A stretch of 64,000 bases of DNA from an uncultured Aquimarina sp. (GTDB lineage: Bacteria > Bacteroidota > Bacteroidia > Flavobacteriales > Flavobacteriaceae). Position 1 is the stretch's first letter. Each line of letters begins with the position of its first letter. This document shows positions 17,791-25,427 of this stretch, one piece after another. The notes beneath the pieces were generated by a model. It was not told where the DNA came from. It did not search any database and saw only the letters and a list, made by a program, of their open reading frames with translations. The translations under genes were made by a program, and so were the position numbers. Where the stretch lies: contig NZ_CANLYD010000001.1 in assembly GCF_947495315.1 (NCBI RefSeq), positions 310,001 to 374,000 of the forward strand, read 5' to 3'.

Positions 17791-18386
17791 TATGCAACTT
17801 TCAATACCCTATCTAATACGTTTAAATTTCCAATATATTCAGTTTTATGCTTCCAATTAGTAGCTAGTTCTGCCCAAATTTTTTGTCGATTAATTGCTAA
17901 TTGAATTAATGGTTTATTTTTTTCGTCAATTTTTCCTTCATCAACTAATTGACCAAACCCAGTGGCAATAACAGAAATGTCAACTGTATAAATATATTGT
18001 TGGTCATCAAAATTATCGTCTTCTAATTGTTTTTTAATTAATATTCTGTCAATTATATTTTCGTTGTATTCTGATAGTTTTTTTTCAGAAACACCTTCGA
18101 TAGTCCACTTTATACATTCGTAAGTTTCTTTATTCGGATTATCTTTTTTCCAATCTCTAAACTCAGATAAAGCCATATCTCCTTCGTCAGAACCAAATGG
18201 AGCTAATTCGTCAATACAAGACCAAAAGAATTCTTCGGGTATTAATTCGATAGCTCTTTCGTGAGCGTTGTCTTTATCAATTCCGTAAGGTTCATCTTCT
18301 ATTTCTTGAACTGTTTTTTCTATTTTCTTTTTAGAAATTTCGTTTATCTCTTTCTTTTTTCCGAAAAGGTTTTTAAAGAATCCCAT
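17790..18386 (-). CDS. Hypothetical cytoplasmic protein, 198 aa
   Basis: The frame is open to 18422 but MGFFKNLFGKKKE at 18386 is the natural start, a form common in Bacteroidetes. A charged N-terminal helix is followed by a mixed region with an acidic segment (PFGSDEGDMALSEFRDW) and a C-terminal helix pair. No signal peptide or membrane segment is present and no family is recognised. It is flanked on both sides by copies of the dispersed repeat, so it looks like a single-gene unit. Confidence 0.65.
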   Translation of the reverse strand: MGFFKNLFGKKKEINEISKKKIEKTVQEIEDEPYGIDKDNAHERAIELIPEEFFWSCIDELAPFGSDEGDMALSEFRDWKKDNPNKETYECIKWTIEGVSEKKLSEYNENIIDRILIKKQLEDDNFDDQQYIYTVDISVIATGFGQLVDEGKIDEKNKPLIQLAINRQKIWAELATNWKHKTEYIGNLNVLDRVLKVA

Positions 18387-18403
18387 AATTTTTCCTGATT
18401 TTT

Positions 18404-18480
18404 CACAACGATATAGAGTCACGAATATAACAATATCTATAATGCGTTTAGAATAGAGTTAGTGCTGAACACACAGGTTT
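18404..18480 (-). repeat. Dispersed cassette-type repeat
   Basis: This copy lies directly 5' of the start at 18386 and reaches back to the stop of the next gene (18482). The core CGAATATA is at 18422-18429. The minus strand reads ACGCATTATAGATATTGTTA then TATTCGTGACTC. It differs from the 17714 copy at scattered positions. Confidence 0.7.
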
Positions 18481-18481
18481 T

Positions 18482-18907
18482 TTATTTTCTTTTAGTAATA
18501 ATGATTTCTATTGATTCATTATAATCAAACGTTTTTAACTGAAACTCATATTCATTCCAAAGTAAAGAATCATAATGTATGTCAGGTTTACCTTCAATTC
18601 CATGAATAGAAAGTGATTTTTCTTCAGTTAATTTGTTTTTAGAGAGTATTAAATATGCTGTTGCTTTGGTTGGTCCATTAGCATAAGGACGTTTATGGCT
18701 AAAATATTTTAAAATTATTGACAAGCCATCTTCAAATTGTATTTCTTCATTAAGATTCAGTTTTATGTTCGTGCCGTATTTGTAATCCATTTCTTTTATA
18801 CTTTGGTTATTATTTGTGGATTGGCAATTGATTGAAAGGGTTATAAAAAAAAGTGCAAATAAAAAATGACTTTTCTTTATTATTATTGAATATCCGTAAT
18901 CTGTCAT
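18482..18907 (-). CDS. Small lipoprotein-like hypothetical protein, 141 aa
   Basis: The open frame extends to 19024, but the extra part runs through a hairpin repeat, so the start at 18907 is preferred. It gives a signal segment (HFLFALFFITLSINC) with a plausible lipobox cysteine. The mature domain is short and beta-rich (IQFEDGLSIILKYFSHKRP ... FDYNESIEIIITKRK). No family is recognised. The upstream hairpin repeat (18923-18984) probably lies in its promoter region. Confidence 0.6.
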   Translation of the reverse strand: MTDYGYSIIIKKSHFLFALFFITLSINCQSTNNNQSIKEMDYKYGTNIKLNLNEEIQFEDGLSIILKYFSHKRPYANGPTKATAYLILSKNKLTEEKSLSIHGIEGKPDIHYDSLLWNEYEFQLKTFDYNESIEIIITKRK

Positions 18908-18922
18908 AACCCATTGTCTCCC

Positions 18923-18984
18923 CGAGCGCAGTCGAGAGGTCATTAAACCTAAAGTGTTAAAAAATAAGGTCTCGACTGCGCTCG
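18923..18984. repeat. REP-like inverted repeat with TCGACTGCGCTC cores
   Basis: CGAGCGCAGTCGAGA (18923-18937) and TCTCGACTGCGCTCG (18970-18984) are a perfect 15-bp inverted pair with a 32-nt loop. Each arm carries the 12-nt core TCGACTGCGCTC, seen with one or two changes at 41104, 45726, 48181 and 49848. It is a GC-rich island in AT-rich DNA, typical of REP/BIME-type sequences. Confidence 0.8.
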
Positions 18985-19188
18985 ACCCGACATTCAAGTT
19001 ATTATTATGAGACATTACGGACAATCAGTTTATTATTTTTTGAATCTTAAAATCGAAAGTTTTTATGCTCTTTTTGGTTTTGGTATTCATCAGTTTCTTA
19101 TTTGTATATATGAGTACAGCTTTTTCTGCGGAAAATTCCGCCTCAATAAATTGCAGCAAGTGTCATAGTGTGTGTTGTCGTATTATTT

Positions 19189-19641
19189 TCAATGCTTGCT
19201 AGAATCATTAAACTGCCAAAGCACATTCACAATTTGCCATTTACCATTTAGCTTAGCAATATGCATATAATCAATCCATTCATCTGCTATTAGTTTTATT
19301 GAAGCCGTTTTTTCAGAAACATCAAGAATAATCACTTCTTTCTTTGGGTTTTCGGGAAACTTATCTCCATTTTGATTGTAAGTTTCAGCTAATAAAATCA
19401 TAGCATCTGTAAAAGTTTCTCTCAAGTACTCATTGTTCGCTTTTTTATTTGTCCAAAAAGTTCTTTTAACCATTCTCGGATGAGCTGAACGTTCAAACTG
19501 TTCAGGTTTTACATTATGTTGAGATTCAATATAGTCTAATGCCGCTTGTTTAATATCTATCGAGTCTTGTTTAGTTTGTCCCTGAAGAGAAAAAGTAAAA
19601 ATAAAAAAAACTGATACTATTATGATAATTGATTGTTTCAT
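19189..19641 (-). CDS. Exported NTF2-like protein (putative lumazine-binding family)
   Basis: A signal peptide (MKQSIIIIVSVFFIFTFSLQ) precedes a domain typical of the Lumazine_bd_2/NTF2-like group: DIKQAALDYIES near the N-terminus, a long helical middle (RETFTDAMILLAETYNQNG), and the closing strands ASIKLIADEWIDYMHIAKLN and GKWQIVNVLW. Such proteins have a cone-shaped ligand pocket, but no activity can be assigned. The length of 150 aa is normal. It is an independent unit in the minus-strand array. Its 3' flank contains a GC-richer repeat-like stretch (about 19120-19190). Confidence 0.8.
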   Translation of the reverse strand: MKQSIIIIVSVFFIFTFSLQGQTKQDSIDIKQAALDYIESQHNVKPEQFERSAHPRMVKRTFWTNKKANNEYLRETFTDAMILLAETYNQNGDKFPENPKKEVIILDVSEKTASIKLIADEWIDYMHIAKLNGKWQIVNVLWQFNDSSKH

Positions 19642-19700
19642 AATTGATTCTAATTTTTGATGTTATCTTAAATATACTATACAAATTTTTGTAAGTACTT

Positions 19701-19826
19701 TTATTGCGGTTTTTCTGATTTCCAATACTCTTTTTTAGCTTTTTTCTGTCTATAGTATGCAACAAATATTAAAGAAATAGGAAAGAATAAGATGATCAAG
19801 ATCCATTTAAAAATATTCAAAATCAT
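19701..19826 (-). CDS. Small single-pass membrane protein, 41 aa
   Basis: ATG at 19826 and TAA at 19703-19701 enclose 41 codons. The N-terminal half is one strongly hydrophobic segment (FKWILIILFFPISLIFVAYY) and the C-terminal half is basic (RQKKAKKEYWKSEKPQ), a clean inside-positive topology. It follows the stop of the TPR lipoprotein gene by only 2 bp on the same strand and is probably co-transcribed with it. The composition argues for a real gene, but there is no homology evidence. Confidence 0.5.
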   Translation of the reverse strand: MILNIFKWILIILFFPISLIFVAYYRQKKAKKEYWKSEKPQ

Positions 19827-19828
19827 AT

Positions 19829-20518
19829 TTATTTTTTTTCTTCAATTTTATTTAATAATTCTTTTGCATCTAACATTCCGTATTCGGATGCTTTTGTCAA
19901 AAATTTTCTTGCATTTGTTGTGTCATTCAAATAGTAATATGCTTCTCCGATCCAACTAAGTGCATCTGGTAATTCATGATTATATTTGATCGATTGTTCT
20001 AAATCTTTTATGGCAAGTTCGTAGTTTTTTAAATAGGCATAGGAGATTCCTCGCTCAAATTCAATTTCGTATTTTCGGACATAATAGTCTGATTCAGTAT
20101 CTTTTTTGCTTGAAAAATTGATAACTAAATAAGTACTGTCAGATTTAATTGCACCATTTGTTTTTAGAGCCTTGCTATAAAACTTCACAGAGGTTTTATA
20201 TTCCTTAAGTCGCTTATAGTTATTTCCGATATTCATCAAGGCAATGGTATTATCAGAATCGTACTTTAAAATCTGTTTGTAATCTTCTATAGCTCCGCCA
20301 TAATTTTTTAGAATTGATTTATCCGCTCCACGATTCAATAATGCAGGCTTAAAATCCGGTTTTTTTTCAATTGCTTTATCTAGGTAAGGTATGGCTTCAG
20401 CATATTTTCCTTTTTCTTCTAGTTCATATGCTAAGTCAAAATATTGTTCAGCTGTTTTTAAATCACAAGAATAAAACAAAAGAGTAATAATAAATATATA
20501 AATTAATTTTCTTTTCAT
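19829..20518 (-). CDS. TPR-repeat lipoprotein, 229 aa
   Basis: A lipoprotein signal (MKRKLIYIFIITLLFYSC) is followed by at least five tetratricopeptide repeats from residue ~20 to the end (AEQYFDLAYELEEKGKYAEA; PALLNRGADKSILKNYGGAI; ALMNIGNNYKRLKEYKTSV; GISYAYLKNYELAIKDLEQ; DALSWIGEAYYYLNDTTNA). It is a periplasmic scaffold of unknown partner. It heads a probable pair with the 41-aa membrane protein. A dispersed repeat lies 8 bp upstream of its start. Confidence 0.8.
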   Translation of the reverse strand: MKRKLIYIFIITLLFYSCDLKTAEQYFDLAYELEEKGKYAEAIPYLDKAIEKKPDFKPALLNRGADKSILKNYGGAIEDYKQILKYDSDNTIALMNIGNNYKRLKEYKTSVKFYSKALKTNGAIKSDSTYLVINFSSKKDTESDYYVRKYEIEFERGISYAYLKNYELAIKDLEQSIKYNHELPDALSWIGEAYYYLNDTTNARKFLTKASEYGMLDAKELLNKIEEKK

Positions 20519-20525
20519 TACTTAC

Positions 20526-20640
20526 AATAATACTATACAATGATATATAGTTACGAATATAACCATATCCCTAAAGTGTTCTGTATAACTAAAAGGATTT
20601 TACATAAGGTAGATTGTTGTTAGTAGTGTTTTTATGCTTA
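20526..20640 (-). repeat. Dispersed cassette-type repeat
   Basis: The minus strand starts at the stop of the 20641 gene (AGCATAAAAACAC) and ends with GAACACTTTAGGGATATGG and TTATATTCGTAACT, shortly before the start at 20518. The core CGAATATA is at 20554-20561. It spans the whole gap between two genes. Confidence 0.7.
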
Positions 20641-21090
20641 TTAACAATCTAATTCAGAGTTCTTTTTGTGTTTAATTCCATCCTTGTAATAATGAAAATA
20701 CCAATCTACAATTCGGTTATGAATTCTTTTGTAAACATTATTATTATTATTATGTTGGTTTTTAATATCCAAAGCATTTAGATCCTTATTTATTTGTTTG
20801 ATCATTTTATTATCAAATAGATCTTTATCATTTAATTTTTCTTTCAAAAATCCGACAAAAATCCTGTGGCACTTTTCATCAAAGTTAATATTTCCATAAG
20901 CTTTATTTCGCAATTTTTCGAGTACTCTCAATAATTCTCCTTGAACAAATTCGGCCTGACCAGACTCAGGAACAAAATTTTTTTGGATATAATTTCCGTT
21001 TTCTGAATATTCCAGATCCTCCATAATCTGTTTATTATTCAAACAGCTAGAGACGAGTATTGCTAAAATTAGATAGAATTGCTTTTTCAT
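20641..21090 (-). CDS. Hypothetical lipoprotein, 149 aa
   Basis: The start at 21090 gives a lipoprotein signal (MKKQFYLILAILVSSC); the longer frame to 21129 runs into the repeat and is less likely. The mature part is helical and charged (GQAEFVQGELLRVLEKLRNK ... IHNRIVDWYFHYYKDG). No known family is recognised. It is bounded by dispersed repeats on both sides, consistent with a single-gene unit. Confidence 0.65.
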   Translation of the reverse strand: MKKQFYLILAILVSSCLNNKQIMEDLEYSENGNYIQKNFVPESGQAEFVQGELLRVLEKLRNKAYGNINFDEKCHRIFVGFLKEKLNDKDLFDNKMIKQINKDLNALDIKNQHNNNNNVYKRIHNRIVDWYFHYYKDGIKHKKNSELDC

Positions 21091-21104
21091 ATTACTAGAA
21101 CAAT

Positions 21105-21195
21105 AATATACAATCACGAATATAACCATATCCGTAAAGTGTTCAGAATAAGTTTCCGTAAAATTTATTAGTCTTCATCGTGCAGTTTCGTGTAT
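21105..21195 (-). repeat. Dispersed cassette-type repeat (near-identical to 22712-22812)
   Basis: The core CGAATATA is at 21117-21124, followed on the plus strand by ACCATATCCGTAAAGTGTTC, then AGTCTTCATCGTGCAGTT. About 71 bp match the copy at 22712-22812 with roughly seven differences, so these two are the most recently related pair. Confidence 0.75.
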
Positions 21196-21320
21196 AAGCA
21201 TACCATTTTCATCAACCATTGGATAGGAGATTTGATATCTAAACCTTATTAAACCAATTGCGAAGCTTACAACTTCGTATAGTTGAGAAATCATCTTTCT
21301 TAGATAATGTACTACGCACA

Positions 21321-21782
21321 TCATTTTGATATTGGAATATCTTTTACGGTAGAGTGAAGATGACTAATTCTCCATTTGCCGTCTGTTTTCTTCCAAATTT
21401 TGGTTACATATTCTAGAGTCTTAGTCTTTTCGTTTTTTGGAAATTCTAATGTTCGAACGACATACCCAGTATCACTTGTCAATGGATAAATCTCTAGTTT
21501 ATCAATTGTAGGAGTTTTAAAAGGCCTCGGTATTGAATTGCAAAATTTGCCAATCATCATTTTCGAAGGTGCCTTACGACCATTCGCTAGAAAGGTTATA
21601 TTTTCTTCCATTGCTTCCAAAACTTTATCGCAGTCTCCAGCTTTGAAGGCATTTTGCTCGGCTTTAATCGCCGCTGTCATTTCCAATTTCACTGTATCAT
21701 AGTCAAAAGACTGGCCATTTACATATTCTGAAGTGATACAGAAGAACAATATAAAAAGAATAGAGGTTAGATAATTTTTCAT
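21321..21782 (-). CDS. Exported DUF4440/SnoaL-like (NTF2-fold) protein
   Basis: The start at 21782 (MKNYLTSILFILFFCITSEY, signal peptide) is preferred over the frame start at 21806. The mature domain fits the NTF2/DUF4440 plan: an N-terminal helix (EMTAAIKAEQNAFKAGDCDK), the strand ENITFLANGRKAP, and the closing pair YVTKIWKKTDGKWRISHLHS. The usual role (small-molecule binding or isomerisation) cannot be specified. It is the second NTF2-type protein in this array. Confidence 0.75.
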   Translation of the reverse strand: MKNYLTSILFILFFCITSEYVNGQSFDYDTVKLEMTAAIKAEQNAFKAGDCDKVLEAMEENITFLANGRKAPSKMMIGKFCNSIPRPFKTPTIDKLEIYPLTSDTGYVVRTLEFPKNEKTKTLEYVTKIWKKTDGKWRISHLHSTVKDIPISK

Positions 21783-21939
21783 GATTAAGCTTATTATGTT
21801 ATACAATGTCTATGATTAGTGTCTTAATAGTGCAAAATGTCAACATATATTTGTGTTTTTCGTTGTTTGTTTGGTTAATAACAGACAGTTTGTTTTAATT
21901 ATCTACTCACGCAGCGGGTACACATGTTTTTATGCATTT

Positions 21940-22662
21940 TCAGTATGTTCGATTCTCTATTTTTTTTAATCCGATCCATTCGTGTTCAATGTCTCTCATT
22001 AAAAGTGCATTGTCAAACTTCACAGAGCCTTTGGGGAAAATGCTTTCATTCTCAAAGAAACTTGATTGGACTTTTTTTACATCCAGAAGAGATACTTTCC
22101 AATCATAAGCCACGAGTTCTAATCCGTCAAAATTCTGTTTATCGGGTGAGTAACCAATTGAACCATTCTCAAAGAAGTCAGAAACGCAATTCAGGTTTTC
22201 AAATACGCTGTCTTCATTCCATTTGTTAGTTTCACTTGCTTCGATGGATAAGAAGGTTTCATCATCACTAAGAAAAGAAACTTTATAGTTACCTTTTGAT
22301 TCATCAACAGAAAACTTAGCATGATGATGAATCCCAGGAAAGATAGTACCTCCTGCTATTGCATTTAATTTTGAGGAGGTGTCTCTTCTCGGAATATAAA
22401 CTCCTTCTTTTAAGTTACCATCTTCTGTCCATTCTACAGCAATTCTGTGCGCTCCGTTTTCAGATGATATTCCGATTTGTTTTGGCAACCCTTTTGGACG
22501 TACTTCTTTTAATCTGATCAAACAAATACCTGCAATCCCTTTTCCATTAACCAGTTTTGGTTTAAACGGAGCGGGTAAATAATTATTCAGAACATCCTTA
22601 TCAACCTGATAATTGATAAGAATTCTTCGGTCAATAATTCCTTTAATTTTAGGTATTTTCAT
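21940..22662 (-). CDS. DUF2071-family protein
   Basis: The 240-aa cytoplasmic protein carries the DUF2071 pattern: DRRILINYQVDKDVLNNYLP at the N-terminus (the family's 'R.L.N..v.p..L...LP'), GIAGICLIRLKEVRPKGLP, then SENGAHRIAVEW and YIPRRDTSSKLNAIAGG. The fold is related to acetoacetate decarboxylase, but activity is unproven for the family. The stop codon lies in the conserved GCATAAAAACA junction and a repeat copy precedes the start, so it is another single-gene unit. Confidence 0.85.
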   Translation of the reverse strand: MKIPKIKGIIDRRILINYQVDKDVLNNYLPAPFKPKLVNGKGIAGICLIRLKEVRPKGLPKQIGISSENGAHRIAVEWTEDGNLKEGVYIPRRDTSSKLNAIAGGTIFPGIHHHAKFSVDESKGNYKVSFLSDDETFLSIEASETNKWNEDSVFENLNCVSDFFENGSIGYSPDKQNFDGLELVAYDWKVSLLDVKKVQSSFFENESIFPKGSVKFDNALLMRDIEHEWIGLKKIENRTY

Positions 22663-22711
22663 TTTTTGATAATATGGACAGTATCTATTTTTATTAGTTA
22701 ATTGCTAGAAA

Positions 22712-22812
22712 AGATAGATATATAGTTACGAATATAGCCATATCCGTAAAGTGTTCAGAATAAGTTACCCTAAAACTTGCGAGTCTTCATCGTGCAGTTA
22801 TGCATAAACAGG
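22712..22812 (-). repeat. Dispersed cassette-type repeat
   Basis: The core CGAATATA is at 22729-22736. It shares AGTGTTCAGAATAAGTT and AGTCTTCATCGTGCAGTT with the 21105 copy. On the minus strand it begins GCATAACTGCACGATGAAG, and the region ends before the start at 22662. Confidence 0.75.
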
Positions 22813-22884
22813 GTTAAACCAACTTCGAAATTAAAGACTTTTGCATAGTGGGATAAAGCAAAATGTCGTACAACATTTTTACTA

Positions 22885-23475
22885 CTAAAACTGATATCCG
22901 ATGCGTAAGTGTAAATTTATAGCGGCTTCTCCTTTGTCTTCCCCAAACCCGGAGTTTTTAGAAAAGTAATGAATATAACCAACGCCAATTCCGGTTTCAT
23001 AGTTAAAATGCTTTCCTATATTCCGTCTGACTCCCCAAGTAGGAATTATAGATAGGTTAGATACTATTCTTGCACTGTCATCATCCCCAAATTTGATAAG
23101 TAGATCATCCAAACGTAAGGTAGTTTTAAGAGCAAAGAAATTACCGCTATTGCCATCTATTCGTTTTGATGTATTGTTACGCCTATTAAGGTTATAATAC
23201 CAACGTGGTTCCACTGAAGTAGTAGTTACCAACAAGAAACCGGCATCAGGATAAAAATCATCATTCTCATAAGCGTCCAAACCTAATTCGGTCCGCAACG
23301 AAACTTGGTTTGAGAGTTTAAATTCATTGTAAATCCATAATCCGGCAAATCCTGTTTGAATACCGAAAATTGATTTTTCTACACTTGATTCTTGTTTTTT
23401 ATCAGTTTCATTTTGTGATGTTGCGCTTAATGTAATCACACAAAAAAATAAGGTCAATACGATTTTTTTCATCAT
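22885..23475 (-). CDS. Outer-membrane beta-barrel-like protein, 196 aa
   Basis: A signal peptide (MMKKIVLTLFFCVITLSATS) is followed by alternating amphipathic strands ending with an aromatic residue (LHLRIGYQF at the C-terminus), the usual mark of a Bacteroidetes small outer-membrane barrel. GIQTGFAGLWIYNEFKLSN and TWGVRRNIGKHFNYETGIG are further strand pairs. The role is unknown. It is separated from the downstream DUF2071 gene by a repeat-bearing gap. Confidence 0.7.
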   Translation of the reverse strand: MMKKIVLTLFFCVITLSATSQNETDKKQESSVEKSIFGIQTGFAGLWIYNEFKLSNQVSLRTELGLDAYENDDFYPDAGFLLVTTTSVEPRWYYNLNRRNNTSKRIDGNSGNFFALKTTLRLDDLLIKFGDDDSARIVSNLSIIPTWGVRRNIGKHFNYETGIGVGYIHYFSKNSGFGEDKGEAAINLHLRIGYQF

Positions 23476-23576
23476 TGTTTCTTTTTATAAAGTTGACCAC
23501 AAATCAATGAATTTATAAGGATTTAGATTGACCAATAGAAGCATTGGTATGTTATAATATGTTAAAAAAGATAGCG

Positions 23577-24713
23577 CTACCTTTCCAGCATACTTTTTTT
23601 ATACTCAGAAGGAGAAAGTCCAGTTTCTTTTTTGAAAATTCTATTAAAACTGGTTCTTGATTTAAAACCACATTCGCAGGCAATTCCAAAGAGGTTGTAA
23701 TTTTTGTATGTATCTAAGTGTATTTTTTCTTTTACAGCTTGCACACGATATTTGTTTATTAAATCATAGAATGTAGTATTCATATATTGATTTAACATGG
23801 TAGAAAGTATTTTATCCGTTGTCGAAATTTTTTGTGCTAATTTTCCTAATGTTAAATCCTGATCTAAAAAGGTTTGATCGGTATCCAAAAGAAGCTCAAG
23901 TTTGTTCCTTAAGGTTTTGAATTCTTCTTTTTTTAAAGGTGAGATTATTTTGTTTTTTGTCTTACTAATTTCAGATTCTATCTCACTATTTAATAAAAAA
24001 GAGGGTAATAACACTTTAGATTGATTTACACCATAATACCCTAAATAAATAACTAAAACAATCATGGCTAATACAGAAAGATAGTCGGCATTCCAAGTGA
24101 AATCACCATAAAATGATTCATATACCTTAATCCCTAGATCAATACTAATAATACCAATAGCCGACATAAGCATAATCCTAATCCAATTAAAATCATGGTG
24201 TGTTAGATTCGAATATTTATATTTTGTTAGCTTTCTATATTTTGATAATAATCCTAATGAAAGAAATAGGTATAGTATGAAATATGGATTATCAATTCTT
24301 ATAATAGTGCGAATCCAATCAGTATGTGTATATGCCAGTTCATTTATCCCGAAGGTATTGAATAGTATTGTTGGAATTGTAATACTAATGGCAAATAGGA
24401 AAGTAGGTATAAAATGGACTAATGTATTCTTTACTAAATAATCTTCCTCTAAAAATAAAGATTTTACATATAGAAATAATAAAGGACCTAAAGTCATGGT
24501 AGTGATGTCATTAGGCAAGAATAAAAGCCCTGTCAACCAAACAATATCGTGCAATAATGCGTAAAAATAGAAGGCAACAGAAAAGAGAAGAAAAAAAAGT
24601 ACAATTAATATTTTCTGGGGTAGTTCTTTGTTTTTTATTCTTAGTAGTTGGACTATAATTATAGAAATGGTGAAGATGCCTCCCACTAAAAAGAAATCTA
24701 AAATTAAATCCAT
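23577..24713 (-). CDS. AraC-family transcriptional regulator with membrane sensor domain
   Basis: Residues 1-230 hold about seven hydrophobic helices (for example FFLVGGIFTISIIIVQLL and YLSVLAMIVLVIYLGYYGV). The C-terminal ~100 residues are a two-HTH AraC domain (DLTLGKLAQKISTTDKILST ... IACECGFKSRTSFNRIFKKE, TGLSPSEYKKS). The 378-aa layout is common in Flavobacteria and suggests a membrane-embedded regulator sensing an unknown cue. Its target is not evident. It is one of the few recognisable regulators in the window and has no obvious partner beside it. Confidence 0.88.
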   Translation of the reverse strand: MDLILDFFLVGGIFTISIIIVQLLRIKNKELPQKILIVLFFLLFSVAFYFYALLHDIVWLTGLLFLPNDITTMTLGPLLFLYVKSLFLEEDYLVKNTLVHFIPTFLFAISITIPTILFNTFGINELAYTHTDWIRTIIRIDNPYFILYLFLSLGLLSKYRKLTKYKYSNLTHHDFNWIRIMLMSAIGIISIDLGIKVYESFYGDFTWNADYLSVLAMIVLVIYLGYYGVNQSKVLLPSFLLNSEIESEISKTKNKIISPLKKEEFKTLRNKLELLLDTDQTFLDQDLTLGKLAQKISTTDKILSTMLNQYMNTTFYDLINKYRVQAVKEKIHLDTYKNYNLFGIACECGFKSRTSFNRIFKKETGLSPSEYKKSMLER

Positions 24714-24821
24714 AATGTAATATTTACCCTTTTAAATATTAGAAAACTCATTTTGATTATTTAGCTCCTGTAGATATGTTTTCATAGTATACAAGTCTCG
24801 ATTTTCTATTTTTTTTCTGAT

Positions 24822-25427
24822 TCAATCTAATATATCTTCATCGATAAAATTACATTCGTTATCAATTAACTTCTTTAAATAGGTCTCAAAACTGTCAGCA
24901 ATTACTTTAAATTCATCAGGGTCGTGCAAGAATCTTACAATTTGCCCTTTCTTTCCATTAGTTGATGGGCTAAAATCTATAAATAATTGCGAAGTACCGC
25001 CATTATTCATACAATCAGAAAAATGAAGCCATTTGATTTTATCTACTTCATTGGTGATTTTATCATCTATCGGCACCTCTTCATATTTTCTTTCAATATA
25101 ATCCGAATAGTATTTAATGGCTAGATTCTGATTTTCAATCATCTGTTTGGAAGATAATAGATAATATGGATATTCATAAACGTCAGAACCTAGAAAATAA
25201 AAAATGACTTTCTCTCCGGCATACTCTCTCCAATATGTTCCATCCACATATTCCATCATACTTACTAATTCATCAGGAATATCTTTATATACTTGTTTAA
25301 GTTTTTTTATATCCTCTTTACTCGCACCATCTTTAATTTTTTCGAAATGTTCCCACGATTCTTTCGAATTGTTATCAAAATATGCTTGCTTAAGACCTAT
25401 AATATATTTTTCTACTGTAGTATTCAT
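24822..25427 (-). CDS. SMI1/KNR4-family protein (immunity-type)
   Basis: The 201-aa protein matches the SMI1/KNR4 (SUKH) layout: GASKEDIKKLKQVYKDIPDE followed by LVSMMEYVDGTYW near the N-terminus, a hydrophobic middle with YYLLSSKQMIENQNLAI, then WLHFSDCMNNGGTSQLFIDF and a C-terminal FETYLKKLID helix. Many SUKH proteins are immunity proteins for nuclease toxins. No toxin gene is adjacent, so it may be an orphan immunity gene. Its ATG overlaps the stop of the upstream serine hydrolase by 4 bp, which suggests translational coupling. Confidence 0.8.
   Translation of the reverse strand: MNTTVEKYIIGLKQAYFDNNSKESWEHFEKIKDGASKEDIKKLKQVYKDIPDELVSMMEYVDGTYWREYAGEKVIFYFLGSDVYEYPYYLLSSKQMIENQNLAIKYYSDYIERKYEEVPIDDKITNEVDKIKWLHFSDCMNNGGTSQLFIDFSPSTNGKKGQIVRFLHDPDEFKVIADSFETYLKKLIDNECNFIDEDILD

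Noticed and set aside
19571..19765. 64-codon minus-strand frame
   Set aside because: It overlaps the NTF2-like gene's signal peptide in another frame and has low-complexity Phe/Tyr-rich content.
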